Shown here: piece by piece, positions 25,109 to 33,754 of the stretch
How the letters are laid out: each line of letters opens with the position of its first letter
Position numbering within the stretch: position 1 is the first letter of the stretch
Origin: Haloferax sulfurifontis ATCC BAA-897
Lineage (GTDB): Archaea > Halobacteriota > Halobacteria > Halobacteriales > Haloferacaceae
Direction of reading: 5' to 3'
DNA length: 64,000 bases
Assembly: GCF_000337835.1 (NCBI RefSeq)
Contig: NZ_AOLM01000011.1
Span: forward strand, 1 to 64,000
Made by a program: the position numbers and the translations under genes
The notes under the pieces: model-generated
What the model was told of the DNA's origin: nothing
Seen by the model: only the letters and a program-made list of their open reading frames with translations
The model's database searches: none

Positions 25109-26005
25109 TTAGACCTTCAGTTCGGTCTCCAACTCGGGCGACGCGATGGCCCGTTTGACCGTCTCCGCGGCCGGCGTCGCCTCCGCGACGTTCTCCATCA
25201 GGACCGTCTCGCTCGGGAACAGGTGTTCGCCGAGGACGAGGCCGTGTTCGCGCGCGGTCGACCCAGTCATCGTGAGGTAGACTCCGAGACCGGTTTCCGC
25301 GATTGCGGCCTCCTCTTCGGGCGCGTCGTCCGGGTACGCGAACGTCACGTCGTCGAGACACCGCGTGCCGAGGACCGCCTCCACGAGGCGCTCGTAGCGC
25401 GGCGAGATACACAGGTCGCCCGCGTAGTTCGCGACGAAGTCGCGGTCGAGTTCGGAGCCCGGCGGGAGGAGTTCGGGGTCGGCCATGAGCGTGTGATAGA
25501 CCGTGTCGCCGAGGCCGGAGACGACCCGAACGTCGGTGTCCATCGGGTCGATGCGGGCGTTCACGTCCTCGATACTCCCGAGGCCCTCGGGGCGGAGCTT
25601 CACGACCTCTTCGAGCACGAGGTCGGCGCTGTCGAAGCCGAGGCCGAACTCGTGGGTCCGCAGGGCGCGGAACGGTTCCTCGCGCCCGACGAGGTGGATG
25701 TCCACCCCGTCGATTTCGAGGACGACGCTGTCGAAGACGATGCGCCGCGGCATGCCGTCTCGGTCGTCGCGCAGGAGCGTGTACTCCGGCGCGGCCGGGT
25801 CCGAGAGGTCGCTGTAGTCCGCGAGTCGCTCGTACACGTCATGTTCCGGCTGGGTATGGCCCTTCGTGACCGACTTCTCGTATCGGAGTGTCGAGGTGAT
25901 TTCGTCCGCCACCTCGGCGATGCTCTCGGTCGTGGCGAACCGTTCGAGCACCGCTTCGAGGGGGCGACCCTTTCGCGGAACAGCGACGCGCACCGTCTCT
26001 GTCAT
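25109..26005 (-). CDS. HisG-like protein (ATP phosphoribosyltransferase-related fold)
   Basis: A 298-residue acidic protein starting MTETVRVAVPRKGRPLEAVL, which resembles the HisG opening, and containing VDIHLVGREEP and FGLGFDSADLVLEE in the order expected for the HisG catalytic fold. The family's PRPP-binding DxxxxGxTL-type loop is not obvious, so catalysis of the first histidine step is doubtful; it may be a haloarchaeal paralogue with another role. No other his genes are nearby. A second in-frame ATG lies one codon upstream at 26008. Stop codon is TAA at 25109-25111. Confidence 0.6.
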   Translation of the reverse strand: MTETVRVAVPRKGRPLEAVLERFATTESIAEVADEITSTLRYEKSVTKGHTQPEHDVYERLADYSDLSDPAAPEYTLLRDDRDGMPRRIVFDSVVLEIDGVDIHLVGREEPFRALRTHEFGLGFDSADLVLEEVVKLRPEGLGSIEDVNARIDPMDTDVRVVSGLGDTVYHTLMADPELLPPGSELDRDFVANYAGDLCISPRYERLVEAVLGTRCLDDVTFAYPDDAPEEEAAIAETGLGVYLTMTGSTAREHGLVLGEHLFPSETVLMENVAEATPAAETVKRAIASPELETELKV

Positions 26006-26081
26006 CATCGGAACGTCGGGACGGCCCGCTAAACAGGTTGCGCTTCGGGAAAACGTCTCTCGGAAGCGTGCCGCGGTCGGG

Positions 26082-28124
26082 CTACTCCGCGTCGCCGTCG
26101 CCGCCATCGCCGCCGGCGGCCGGGCCGCCGCCCATACCGGTTCCGAAGGCTCCCGCGAGGCGCTCGCGGAAGGTTTCGAGTTCGGCGACGGTGTCGTTCA
26201 GCTCCCGGATGTCGTCGCGCAGGGCGTCGATTTCCTCGTCGGCCGCGGCGTCTTCGACGCTCGCTTGAACGTCTGCGAGGCGCTCGTCGAGGGCTTCGCG
26301 CGTCTCCACGATGTCCCCGTCGAGGTCGGCGATGTCCTCGCGGATGTCGCCGACTTCGGCGTGGAGCGTCGAGGCCTGCTCGGTCGCTTCCGCGGCGCTG
26401 TTTTCGGCCCCTTCGAGCCGGTCGACCGTCTCGTCGAGCCGACCGGAGATGTCGTCGAGGCGCTCGCGGACCGTCACGAGTTCCTCCTCGCGCTTGGCGA
26501 GCGTCTCCTCGACGCTGTCGAGGCGCGCGGAGCCGGCGTCGATGTTCCGCGAGGCGGTTTCGAGCCGCTCGTCGTGGTCCTCGAACCGACCGTCGTGGTC
26601 GTCGAGGCGGCCCTCGACGGCCTCGAACTGCTCGTTGTGGGATTCGAGCCAGCCGTGGTGGTCGTCGAGCGTACCGTCCGCGGTTTCGAGGTCGGACGCG
26701 AGGCCTTCGAGCCGGCCGTCGTGGTCGTCGAGGCGACCTTCGGCGTCCGCGACTCGGGTGGCGACGCGGTCGGAGCGCTCGTCGACTGCGGCGATGGTCT
26801 CCTCGGCCGCGTCGAGCCGAGAGGTCGCGTCGTCGACCGACTCGACCGCGCCGTCGACCATCGAGTCGAGGGCGTCGAGGTCCTCGCGGAACGCGGTCAT
26901 CTCGGCGCGGAACTCAGAGACGAGTTCGCTCCCGGTCCCCTCCTCGTCGATGAACTCCGCGAGCGCGTCGGAGTACGCCGCGAGGTCCTCCATCTGCGAC
27001 TGAAGGCGGCGGATGCGCACGTCGGTGCTCCGGCGCGTCTCGGCGTCGACCGCCTCGCGCAGGACTTCGATGTCCTCCTCGTCGGCCGCGCCGGACCGAA
27101 TCTCGGCGGCGAGCGCGCCGACGAGGCGGCCCGCGTCGGTCGCGGGCGCGCTTCCGGCCGGAGTCGTGTCGTCGTCCACACCCGATTCGCCGGCCGACGA
27201 CTCGGCGTCGGCTTCGACATCGGCGTCTTCGGCGACTTCAGTCTCGACCTCGGTATCGACATCTGGCTGTTCGAGGTGCGCGGTCACGGCTGGCGCGGTG
27301 TCGGTGGCGACCGCGCGCGGGCCGGTCGGCTCGGCGGGGTCGTCGTCGGCTTCCCCGTCGTCGCCGAGCACGTCGGCGTCGGGCGAGGGCGCAGGGACCG
27401 ACTCGTCGTCGTCGGCCGTCTGGGCCCCGGACGCGTCAGCGTCGGGCGTCGCGTCGGATTCTCCGTCCTCGTCGTCTCCGCCACCGAAGGCGGCCGCGAG
27501 GTCGCCGTCGCTCGGCTCGTCGCCGCGGGCTCCCGCGTCGGCGGTCGCGGCCGCGTCCGTCTCGGCGGCAACGGTTGCTTCGGCCTCAGAATCGGCGTCC
27601 GCGGGCGCGTCGAGGACGACTTCCCCTTCGTCCTCTCGGTCCGCGTCGGCGTCGGACGACTCGTCGCGGGGCGGGTCGCGGTTGCCCGCGAGCACGTCCC
27701 GGACGATTTGACTGCGGTCTTCGCCGAGGATGTCGTCGATGTCGTCGGGGTCGATGCCGCCGTCCACCGGGATGCGTTCGAGCGTCGGCTCTTCGAGGAA
27801 ATCCGTCTCGTCGTGGCCGTCGGTGATGCGGATTCCGTAGACCGTCACGAGTTCCTCGCCGGGGTCGAGCGTCCGCTCGTACTCGACGCGGTGGTCCTTG
27901 TAGGCCGTCCAGTTGTCGCTCTCGAAGTCGGGGTGGAACCCGACGCTCTCCATCGGGAACGACTCCGGGATGCGGTCGATGACCCGGATTCGGGTCGCCT
28001 CGTCTCGCGTCGAACTGATGACGAACTTGATGGCGGGAACGGGAAACTCGTCGGCGGCGAAGGTCTTTTCGACCGTGACCTCGCCGTCGGAAACCGATGT
28101 AACCCCTTCGGACTCGCGGCTCAT
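26082..28124 (-). CDS. Long coiled-coil protein with N-terminal conserved domain
   Basis: A 680-residue acidic protein in three parts. Residues ~1-150 form a folded domain (VTVEKTFAADEFPVPAIKFV, RVIDRIPESFP, ERTLDPGEELVTVYGIRI). Residues ~150-300 are low-complexity Asp/Glu/Ala. Residues ~300-660 are one long coiled coil with repeating modules such as EGRLDDHDGRLE and EDHDERLE. The tail is Gly-rich. The ATG at 28124 is chosen because a TATA element (28148-28155) lies 27 bases upstream; the ATG at 28148 would overlap that element. A structural or chromosome/cell-envelope scaffold role is possible but not shown. Confidence 0.75.
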   Translation of the reverse strand: MSRESEGVTSVSDGEVTVEKTFAADEFPVPAIKFVISSTRDEATRIRVIDRIPESFPMESVGFHPDFESDNWTAYKDHRVEYERTLDPGEELVTVYGIRITDGHDETDFLEEPTLERIPVDGGIDPDDIDDILGEDRSQIVRDVLAGNRDPPRDESSDADADREDEGEVVLDAPADADSEAEATVAAETDAAATADAGARGDEPSDGDLAAAFGGGDDEDGESDATPDADASGAQTADDDESVPAPSPDADVLGDDGEADDDPAEPTGPRAVATDTAPAVTAHLEQPDVDTEVETEVAEDADVEADAESSAGESGVDDDTTPAGSAPATDAGRLVGALAAEIRSGAADEEDIEVLREAVDAETRRSTDVRIRRLQSQMEDLAAYSDALAEFIDEEGTGSELVSEFRAEMTAFREDLDALDSMVDGAVESVDDATSRLDAAEETIAAVDERSDRVATRVADAEGRLDDHDGRLEGLASDLETADGTLDDHHGWLESHNEQFEAVEGRLDDHDGRFEDHDERLETASRNIDAGSARLDSVEETLAKREEELVTVRERLDDISGRLDETVDRLEGAENSAAEATEQASTLHAEVGDIREDIADLDGDIVETREALDERLADVQASVEDAAADEEIDALRDDIRELNDTVAELETFRERLAGAFGTGMGGGPAAGGDGGDGDAE

Positions 28125-28147
28125 GGCCGCCACTTTCCCGACATCCA

Positions 28148-28155
28148 TTATAAAA
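28148..28155 (-). promoter_or_regulatory. TATA element deciding the coiled-coil gene start
   Basis: Reverse-strand TTTTATAA is centred 27 bases upstream of the ATG at 28124. It argues for leaderless initiation there and against the in-frame ATG at 28148, which overlaps it. Confidence 0.55.
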
Positions 28156-28277
28156 CAACCGGGGCCGCGAAGTCGCCTCGCCGCCGTCTCTCGATTCGAC
28201 GGTTTCGGTGCGGTGACTGTCAGCCGTCGACGACCGTCGCGGGGACGGCCGCCCCCGAAATCGGCTCGGGAGCGACC

Positions 28278-29111
28278 TCAGAGGTCGACGCGGTCGCCGA
28301 TTTCGACGAGTTCGAGCGAGCGCGGGGCCTCGAAGCTCTTGGCGTGGTGGTGCAGTACCTTCGGGTCGGAGGTCAGCCCCTTCCACATGTCCCAGTGGGT
28401 CGGGACGAGGCGGTCGAGGTCGAGGTCGCTCGCGGCCTCGATAATCTGGTTCTCGTCGTTGTACCACTTCGTGCGGACCGGTTCGCCCGTCTCCTTGTCG
28501 GGGATGTTGCCGACGGTGCCGAACGCGAGGATGCCGAGGTCGAGGTCGTAGCGGTCGCCGATGTCGGCGAACTCCTCGGCGGGCTTGGTGTCGCCGCCGT
28601 GGATGAACGTGCCCGACTCGTGTTCGAAGACGTAGGCGACCGGATGGCTCGCATCGGGGTCGTAGGCGGGTTCGACGTGGACCGTGAACTCGCCGACGTC
28701 GACGCTGTCGCCCTCCGTGACCTCCTCGAACTGGTCCTCGGAGAGGTCGTAGTCGTCGAACCACGCCTCGTCGTCGTAGGCGACCGAAAGCGAGTCGTCG
28801 GGGGCGACGAACGTCGCGCCCGTATTTTCGAGGATGGGCGCTTGACTCGGGCCGTGGACGTGGTCGGTGTGCTCGTGCGTGGCGAGAATCGCGTCGGCCT
28901 CGGTCACGTCCTCGGGGTCGAACGGGACGGGAATCATGCGGACCGTCCGCGGCGGGTCGCCGATGCCGACGTACGGGTCGACGAACACCGTCGTCCCCTC
29001 GCTACCCTTGATGACGAACCCGTTGCATCCAAGATACCAGATGGCCACCGTCTCGGGGTCGGCCGCCTCGACCGCGCGCGGGAGCCAGTCGCTCCAGTCG
29101 CTGACTGTCAT
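28278..29111 (-). CDS. Metallo-beta-lactamase-fold hydrolase, UlaG-like
   Basis: A 277-residue MBL-fold protein with the zinc motif THEHTDHVHG, the downstream IHGGDTKPAEEF (third metal ligands) and a late PTHWDMW histidine. Sequence style and length fit UlaG/L-ascorbate-6-phosphate lactonase-like hydrolases, which act on phosphorylated lactones or related substrates in the cytoplasm. No sugar-utilisation genes surround it, so the substrate is open. Start ATG is at 29111; the coiled-coil gene follows on the same strand with its own promoter. Confidence 0.85.
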   Translation of the reverse strand: MTVSDWSDWLPRAVEAADPETVAIWYLGCNGFVIKGSEGTTVFVDPYVGIGDPPRTVRMIPVPFDPEDVTEADAILATHEHTDHVHGPSQAPILENTGATFVAPDDSLSVAYDDEAWFDDYDLSEDQFEEVTEGDSVDVGEFTVHVEPAYDPDASHPVAYVFEHESGTFIHGGDTKPAEEFADIGDRYDLDLGILAFGTVGNIPDKETGEPVRTKWYNDENQIIEAASDLDLDRLVPTHWDMWKGLTSDPKVLHHHAKSFEAPRSLELVEIGDRVDL

Positions 29112-29342
29112 AGAGACGTGTCCTCACGCGGGGGGACTAAGCGTTGCGCTCTCCCGTTGACTCGCCGCGGGCGTTCCGCACTCGCGCCCTCACGCCCTCC
29201 CGCTCTCCGTGCCGTACTCCCCGCCGCACGGACGGGTTCGAACGTGAAATCTACAACAATTACGTGAAATTTGCGATAGAATCGACTAAGGTTCGAAATA
29301 GTTTGAGGACATATGTGGTGTATAAGGTGGTACTCGGACAAG

Positions 29343-29350
29343 ATATTTAA
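29343..29350 (+). promoter_or_regulatory. TATA element before a 40-aa ORF
   Basis: TATTTAAT is centred about 31 bases before the ATG at 29377 in an AT-rich stretch (29240-29376). It supports transcription of the small ORF that follows. Confidence 0.45.
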
Positions 29351-29376
29351 TGTGCAACCTCATGCTATTATTCACC

Positions 29377-29499
29377 ATGTCAGGAACTCACAAGCAAACG
29401 GCGAACTTCTCTTCGATGGCTCGGACGATGCGCGCGTGCGGTGCGTGGGAGGCGGTCTCCCCGCTGGACGACGGCTCGCGGCGAACGGACGAGTTCTGA
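29377..29499 (+). CDS. Candidate leaderless small protein, 40 aa
   Basis: An ATG at 29377 opens a 40-residue frame beginning MSGTHKQTANFSSMARTMRA and ending in RRTDEF. A TATA element ~31 bases upstream and the sharp rise in GC exactly at the start codon favour a real gene. It contains one Cys-Gly-Ala-Trp motif and an acidic C-terminus. There is no ribosome binding site, as expected for leaderless translation. I recognise no family; it could also be a short leader transcript. Confidence 0.45.
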   Translation: MSGTHKQTANFSSMARTMRACGAWEAVSPLDDGSRRTDEF

Positions 29500-29578
29500 C
29501 GCGACCGAAAACACTAGTCCGACTCCGGTCGGGCGACGCGGCCCCGCACTTATCTTCTTCGACGCGGTCCGATACCAC

Positions 29579-29686
29579 ATGAGCACGGACGTTAGCCGCG
29601 GTATCGACGAACCCCGAGTCGACATCGACACCGACACCGCCAGTGACATCCGCGAACGCCGAGGGGAGGTCCCGCCGTGCGCGTGA
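29579..29686 (+). CDS. 35-aa ORF overlapping the TIGR00725-family gene
   Basis: An ATG at 29579 opens a 35-residue acidic frame (MSTDVSRGIDEPRVDIDTDT, ending GEVPPCA) whose stop lies 10 bases inside the next gene. An ACTTATCTT element near 29548-29556 sits about 27 bases upstream, as expected for a leaderless promoter. The overlap would allow translational coupling to the downstream GTG start at 29677, so this may be a small protein or an upstream ORF that tunes expression. Confidence 0.45.
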   Translation: MSTDVSRGIDEPRVDIDTDTASDIRERRGEVPPCA

Positions 29687-30126
29687 GCGTCGTCGGCGGG
29701 AGCGTCGTCCCCGCCCCGGTCGAGACCATCGCGGAAGACCTGGGTCGCCTGCTCGCCCAGCGCGGCCACACGGTCGTCTGCGGCGGCCTCGGCGGCGTCA
29801 TGGAAGCGGCCTGTCGCGGCGCGAAGGACGCCGGCGGCACGACCATCGGCGTCCTGCCGGGCGAGGACCGCGACGAGGCGAACCCCTACGTCGACGTGGC
29901 CATCGCGACCGGGCTCGGCCACGCGAGAAACGCGCTCGTCGCGATGAACGGCGACGCGGTCATCGCCGTCGACGGCGGCGGCGGGACGCTCTCCGAAATC
30001 GGCTACGCCAACGTCTTCGACCGCCCGACGGCCGGAATCAGAACTCAACAGGTCGGCTCGCTGGACGGGTTCAAGCCGTGCGACTCGCCGGAAGCGGCCG
30101 TCGCGTTCGTCGAAGACGCGGTCTGA
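29677..30126 (+). CDS. TIGR00725-family SLOG/LOG-like nucleotide-binding protein
   Basis: A 149-residue Rossmann-like protein with VSVVGGSVVPAP at the N-terminus, CGGLGGVMEAACRGAKDAGG and VDGGGGTLSEIGYA. The GGxxGxM and GxGTxxE-like motifs place it in the SLOG superfamily near the LOG/lysine decarboxylase-like proteins and TIGR00725. Relatives bind or hydrolyse nucleotide-like molecules such as cytokinin monophosphates; the archaeal substrate is unknown. It begins with GTG and overlaps the preceding 35-aa ORF. Confidence 0.85.
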   Translation: MRVSVVGGSVVPAPVETIAEDLGRLLAQRGHTVVCGGLGGVMEAACRGAKDAGGTTIGVLPGEDRDEANPYVDVAIATGLGHARNALVAMNGDAVIAVDGGGGTLSEIGYANVFDRPTAGIRTQQVGSLDGFKPCDSPEAAVAFVEDAV

Positions 30127-30154
30127 GAATCCAGTTCTTTCGGGCCGTTCTGTG

Positions 30155-31759
30155 CTACGCGTCGGCGACGCCCTCGTCGCGCTCGACGCAGTCGCGGAGC
30201 AGGTCGTCGACGACGGTCTCGCGGAACGACTCCCAGTCGGTCGTCGACGCCCACAGCCGGCCCGCGTCCGTCGGTTCGAGCGCGTCGCGACCGCGCTCGC
30301 GCTCGCGCGTCGCGACGAACCCGTTCGCGGCGAGTCCCTCGACGGCCACGTCGAGCCGCGGGGCGAGCGCGTTCGAGAGCCGCTTTTCGAAGCGGTCGCC
30401 GGTCACGCTATCGCGAGCGACGCCCACGCAGAACGAATCGAACGCCGACCACGTCTCCTCGTCGCGCGCGCCGGCGACGATGCCGTGGTGTTCGGCGCGC
30501 TCGCGGAGTTCGGCGGCGACCGCGCGGCGCGCCCGCGGGCGAGAGCGCGGCGGCCCCGTGGCGAGGACGGACAGCACCGCCGCTTCGAGATCGCCTAACG
30601 GTGAGAGCGCGTGGGCGTCGAGTTCGAGGGCCGACTCGCCGGTCGCCGGGCCGGAGTCGTCGAGTTCGGAGAGGGTCGTCGCGGCCGCCGTGGCCCGCTC
30701 GGAGAGGTCGGCCGTCCGCTCGGCGACCGGGCCGGCGGCGGCCGAGAGTTGCGACCGGGCGTCCAGATAGGCGTCGAGGTGCGCCTCGAAGCGGTCGAGC
30801 GACTCGAACAGCTCGATGGTCGCCCGGTCTTCGAACTTCCCGAAGCGCGCCTCACAGCTCGTCCGGAAGCGCGCAACCAGTTCGTGGGGGTCGTCTTCGA
30901 CCGACGCGAGCAGGCGGCTCTCGGTGTCGAGCCACTCGTCGAGCGCGTCGAGGACCGCGTTCGGGTCGCGCGTGTCTTCTGGGTCCGGGCGGGGGGCCTC
31001 CGACTCGACGAGGTCGGCCAGTTGTTCGCGGGCGCGGCCGACGTAGGAACTCATCGCGCCGAGCGGCGAGTCGCCGCCGGAGCGCGCTCCGCGAGCGCCC
31101 GCGGGGCGGCGGACGCGGGAGTTCGGACGGGACGGGCGCGACTCGCCGCTGGCCTCGGCGAGCGCGTCGCGCAGGTCCGACAGGGCAATGCGGAGCGGCC
31201 GAGCGACGGCCGCGGCCGCGGGGCCGTCGGCGACGCGCCGGAACTCGGCGAACGCGTCGGACGCGGCCTCGACGTCGGCGACGAGCGTCCGGAGGTCGTC
31301 GATGGCGTCGAGGTCGGGGCGCTCGGTCGCGGGAATCGTCAGGAGCGAGACGGTGCCGCGGCCGAGTTCGCCGCCGTCGACGAGGGCGGTTCGCGCGGCG
31401 TAGAAGGCGGCGGCGACCTGCGGCGGCGCGCCGGCGAGGTTCACCCGCACGTCGCCGTCCGCGGCGGCCTCGCGGAGCAGGTCGGCCGTCGCGGCGTACA
31501 GTTCCTCGAAGGAGGCGGTGAAGGGGAGCCGCGCTTCGTCGAGCGTCTCCCGGCCCGCGAGCCGTTCGGAGACGGCTTTCGCGGCGCGGGCGCTCGCTCG
31601 CGGCGCGCCGGGCGCGCAGTCGTCCGGGTCGCGACCCTGCTCGGGGTCGGCCTCGTCGCGGACCAGCCGAACCCGGTCTGCGTCGACGTCGGCGGCTTCG
31701 AGCGGGGTGACGACCCGCTGCACGTCGAGTCCGAGGACGGAGAGGTGGGTCGTCGGCAT
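30155..31759 (-). CDS. HFX_2341-type regulator-like protein with CARF-like N-terminal domain
   Basis: A 534-residue protein. Residues ~1-170 (HLSVLGLDVQRVVTPLEAAD, SFEELYAATADLLREAA, GDVRVNLAGAPPQVAAAFYA) follow the Rossmann-like CARF/Csa3 pattern, with a conserved NLAG loop in place of the NxTGGTK-type loop. The middle is low-complexity and helical. Residues ~400-534 look like a winged helix region (LEAAVLSVLATGPPRSRP, VEGLAANGFVATRER, ALEPTDAGRLW). This matches my recollection of the Haloferax HFX_2341 regulator family. There are no CRISPR genes or arrays in the window. The ATG at 31759 is preferred over 31771. Confidence 0.65.
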   Translation of the reverse strand: MPTTHLSVLGLDVQRVVTPLEAADVDADRVRLVRDEADPEQGRDPDDCAPGAPRASARAAKAVSERLAGRETLDEARLPFTASFEELYAATADLLREAAADGDVRVNLAGAPPQVAAAFYAARTALVDGGELGRGTVSLLTIPATERPDLDAIDDLRTLVADVEAASDAFAEFRRVADGPAAAAVARPLRIALSDLRDALAEASGESRPSRPNSRVRRPAGARGARSGGDSPLGAMSSYVGRAREQLADLVESEAPRPDPEDTRDPNAVLDALDEWLDTESRLLASVEDDPHELVARFRTSCEARFGKFEDRATIELFESLDRFEAHLDAYLDARSQLSAAAGPVAERTADLSERATAAATTLSELDDSGPATGESALELDAHALSPLGDLEAAVLSVLATGPPRSRPRARRAVAAELRERAEHHGIVAGARDEETWSAFDSFCVGVARDSVTGDRFEKRLSNALAPRLDVAVEGLAANGFVATRERERGRDALEPTDAGRLWASTTDWESFRETVVDDLLRDCVERDEGVADA

Positions 31760-31839
31760 CTGTCTGACCAATTCGCTACCTGTACCCTGAATGTTGTGGT
31801 GGCTCGTGGGAGCCGCCTGTCAGAAGCGCCGGCGCGGCG

Positions 31840-32400
31840 TCAGACCCACGACCGGATGAGGTTGCGACCGACGACGCCGAGTCCGAGCGTGTCGACGACG
31901 AACAGGATGACGCCGCCGGCGACGGGGACGAGCGACAGGACCGCCGCGACGAGCGCGCCAACCACGAGCGAGACGCCCAGCGAGGGCGACCCGCTGGAGG
32001 CGGTGCCAGTCACGAGCGAGCCGAGGAGGACGGTCGAAACCGCGCCCCCGACGATGCTGAGGAGGATGAACGCGAGGAAGCCCGGAATCGCCACGAGGAG
32101 GCCGATGATGGTGATTGCGAGGAGGACGAGGACTATGAGGCCGCCGATGCCGATGCCGAGGCCCCAGAGGAACGACCCGCCGGGGTCGTCCCGAATCTCG
32201 GCGATGGCGTCTCTGGTGTACGCCGGGGCCGCGGCGACGAGGATGCCGCCGACGACGAGGTCGACGAGGAAGCTTCCACCGGCGCGGAACACCGGCGAAA
32301 TCTGCGGTGCGGATTCGAAGTTCTGCGCGGCGGCGGTCCCCGCGAGCGCGAGGACGCCGAGCAGGCTCAGGAGGGCAGTTCGTGTTCGTGGAGGGACCAT
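31840..32400 (-). CDS. Membrane protein with signal peptide, haloarchaeal
   Basis: A 186-residue protein with a cleavable-looking signal peptide ending in TAAAQ, then a beta-type stretch, and three to four long hydrophobic segments rich in Gly/Ile/Leu (LGIGIGGLIVLVLLAITIIGLLVAI split over two helices). The C-terminus ends in a short basic tail. This layout resembles membrane proteins that carry bactofilin-like or porin-like N-termini elsewhere in haloarchaea, but here the extracellular part is short. It lies 80 bases downstream of the CARF-like gene's start on the same strand. Function unknown. Confidence 0.7.
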   Translation of the reverse strand: MVPPRTRTALLSLLGVLALAGTAAAQNFESAPQISPVFRAGGSFLVDLVVGGILVAAAPAYTRDAIAEIRDDPGGSFLWGLGIGIGGLIVLVLLAITIIGLLVAIPGFLAFILLSIVGGAVSTVLLGSLVTGTASSGSPSLGVSLVVGALVAAVLSLVPVAGGVILFVVDTLGLGVVGRNLIRSWV

Positions 32401-32556
32401 ACGTGTCCGTGAACGGGCGACCCGTATAGGTATTCTGGACGGACTGTAAGGAAAGAGGACATATTCGAAACGAGGCGCGACGAGAGAATCGAGACAGGAC
32501 GTGACACGCGGCGGCGGCGCGCGCGGTCGTTCACCGGCGTCGTGGAGCGTCCCGGC

Positions 32557-33591
32557 TTACCAGGTACCGTGGAAGGTGTCGAATTCGAGAGCGTCGAGGG
32601 GTTCGTCGCCGACGGCGATGCGGTACTCCTGCGGCGTCAGCATCGGCTTGTGGAACCGCGGGCCGTCGTCGGTCGTGATGCGCGGACAGCCGGTGTTGAC
32701 GAACGCGTCCATGTCGAAGTTGCGGAGGCGGTCCGGCGTCACCTCGTCCATCGTGAGGAGGTAGGCGTTGTCGTTGTCTTCGAGAATCTCCTCGGCGATT
32801 TCCATGCGTCCCTGCCCGATTTTCGTACAGAAGATGACGCCCCACTTCTCGGCGTCCATCGCCTTGTGGACCGACGCGTAGCGCTGTTTCATGAACTTCC
32901 GCGTGTCGGCGATGGTGACGACGTTGTTGACGGGGTCGGCGATGACGACGTTCTTGTCGGGGTGTTCCATCGCGAGGCCGAGCGGGTGGAACTTGCCGCC
33001 GCCGACGTAGAGCACGTCGTCGGCCGGGATGTCCGCGGAGGCGTAGTTACAGCCGAGAACCTGTCCCTCGTAGGTGAGGCGGTCGTCGCCCTTGCGCGTC
33101 TGGACGGTGTAGCCGCGCTCTTCGAGCCAGTCGCACATCTCCTCGAAGCGGTTCATGTGCTGGGCGGTGGTGACGAGGCCGACCTCGTCGCCCTCGATGT
33201 CGTCGAGCGCGTCCTCCATGATGGGGAAGGGGTCGACGTTGGAGAAAAGCGGGACGTAGATGATCTTGTCCGACTCCTTCATCGGCGAGTGGCCGAAGTG
33301 GACGAACACGTCGGTCCGGCGCATGAGGTAGGTGTCGAGGTCGCACGCGCCGTAACACGGCTGGCCGGAGAGCATGAACGTCACGTCGTCGTCGCAGAGC
33401 TGTCGGAGGTCGTCGGCGACGGCCGGGCCGCGGCGCTTCAGTCCCTCGGGGAACTGGAGGCCGACGCGCTTGGCGTCGCGCTCTTCGACGGCTTCGACGA
33501 TTCGTTCGAGTTCGTAGTCCCACTCCCGGTCGTGCTTCAGCGACATCCCGGTGTTTCGAAGGTCTCCCTCCGAGGAGGCGTCCTGGCTCAT
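32557..33591 (-). CDS. dph2: 2-(3-amino-3-carboxypropyl)histidine synthase Dph2 (diphthamide step 1)
   Basis: A 344-residue Dph2-family enzyme that transfers the aminocarboxypropyl group of AdoMet onto a histidine of elongation factor aEF2, the first step of diphthamide synthesis. The non-canonical radical-SAM iron-sulfur cluster is held by three cysteines, one in each domain: PCYGACD (about 78-84), VLGCNYA and VNTGCPR. GLQFPEGL and HFGHSPM are also family landmarks. The ATG at 33591 (MSQDASS) is used; a further upstream start at 33651 would read through the likely promoter. Confidence 0.92.
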   Translation of the reverse strand: MSQDASSEGDLRNTGMSLKHDREWDYELERIVEAVEERDAKRVGLQFPEGLKRRGPAVADDLRQLCDDDVTFMLSGQPCYGACDLDTYLMRRTDVFVHFGHSPMKESDKIIYVPLFSNVDPFPIMEDALDDIEGDEVGLVTTAQHMNRFEEMCDWLEERGYTVQTRKGDDRLTYEGQVLGCNYASADIPADDVLYVGGGKFHPLGLAMEHPDKNVVIADPVNNVVTIADTRKFMKQRYASVHKAMDAEKWGVIFCTKIGQGRMEIAEEILEDNDNAYLLTMDEVTPDRLRNFDMDAFVNTGCPRITTDDGPRFHKPMLTPQEYRIAVGDEPLDALEFDTFHGTW

Positions 33592-33754
33592 TGCCCCATC
33601 GTTGCGGACGGAGCCGTTTAACCACCGCGCTTCCCCACGAATGGGCGTCACACACCCGCACGCGGGTCCGACTCGGTTGGCGTCGGCGACGGAGTCACCC
33701 GGTTACCCTCCCGTCACTCGGGGATTCAAGGCTCGCGGCGGCCTACCGCCGTCC

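Noticed and set aside
25866-29267. 1133-aa open frame on the plus strand
   Set aside because: It is the antisense shadow of the coiled-coil and hydrolase genes, caused by high GC; its composition is not that of a haloarchaeal protein.
29108-29341. 77-aa reverse-strand ORF in the AT-rich stretch before the small ORFs
   Set aside because: It has no promoter, mixes an AT-rich start with a GC-rich shadow-like end, and overlaps the hydrolase start region.
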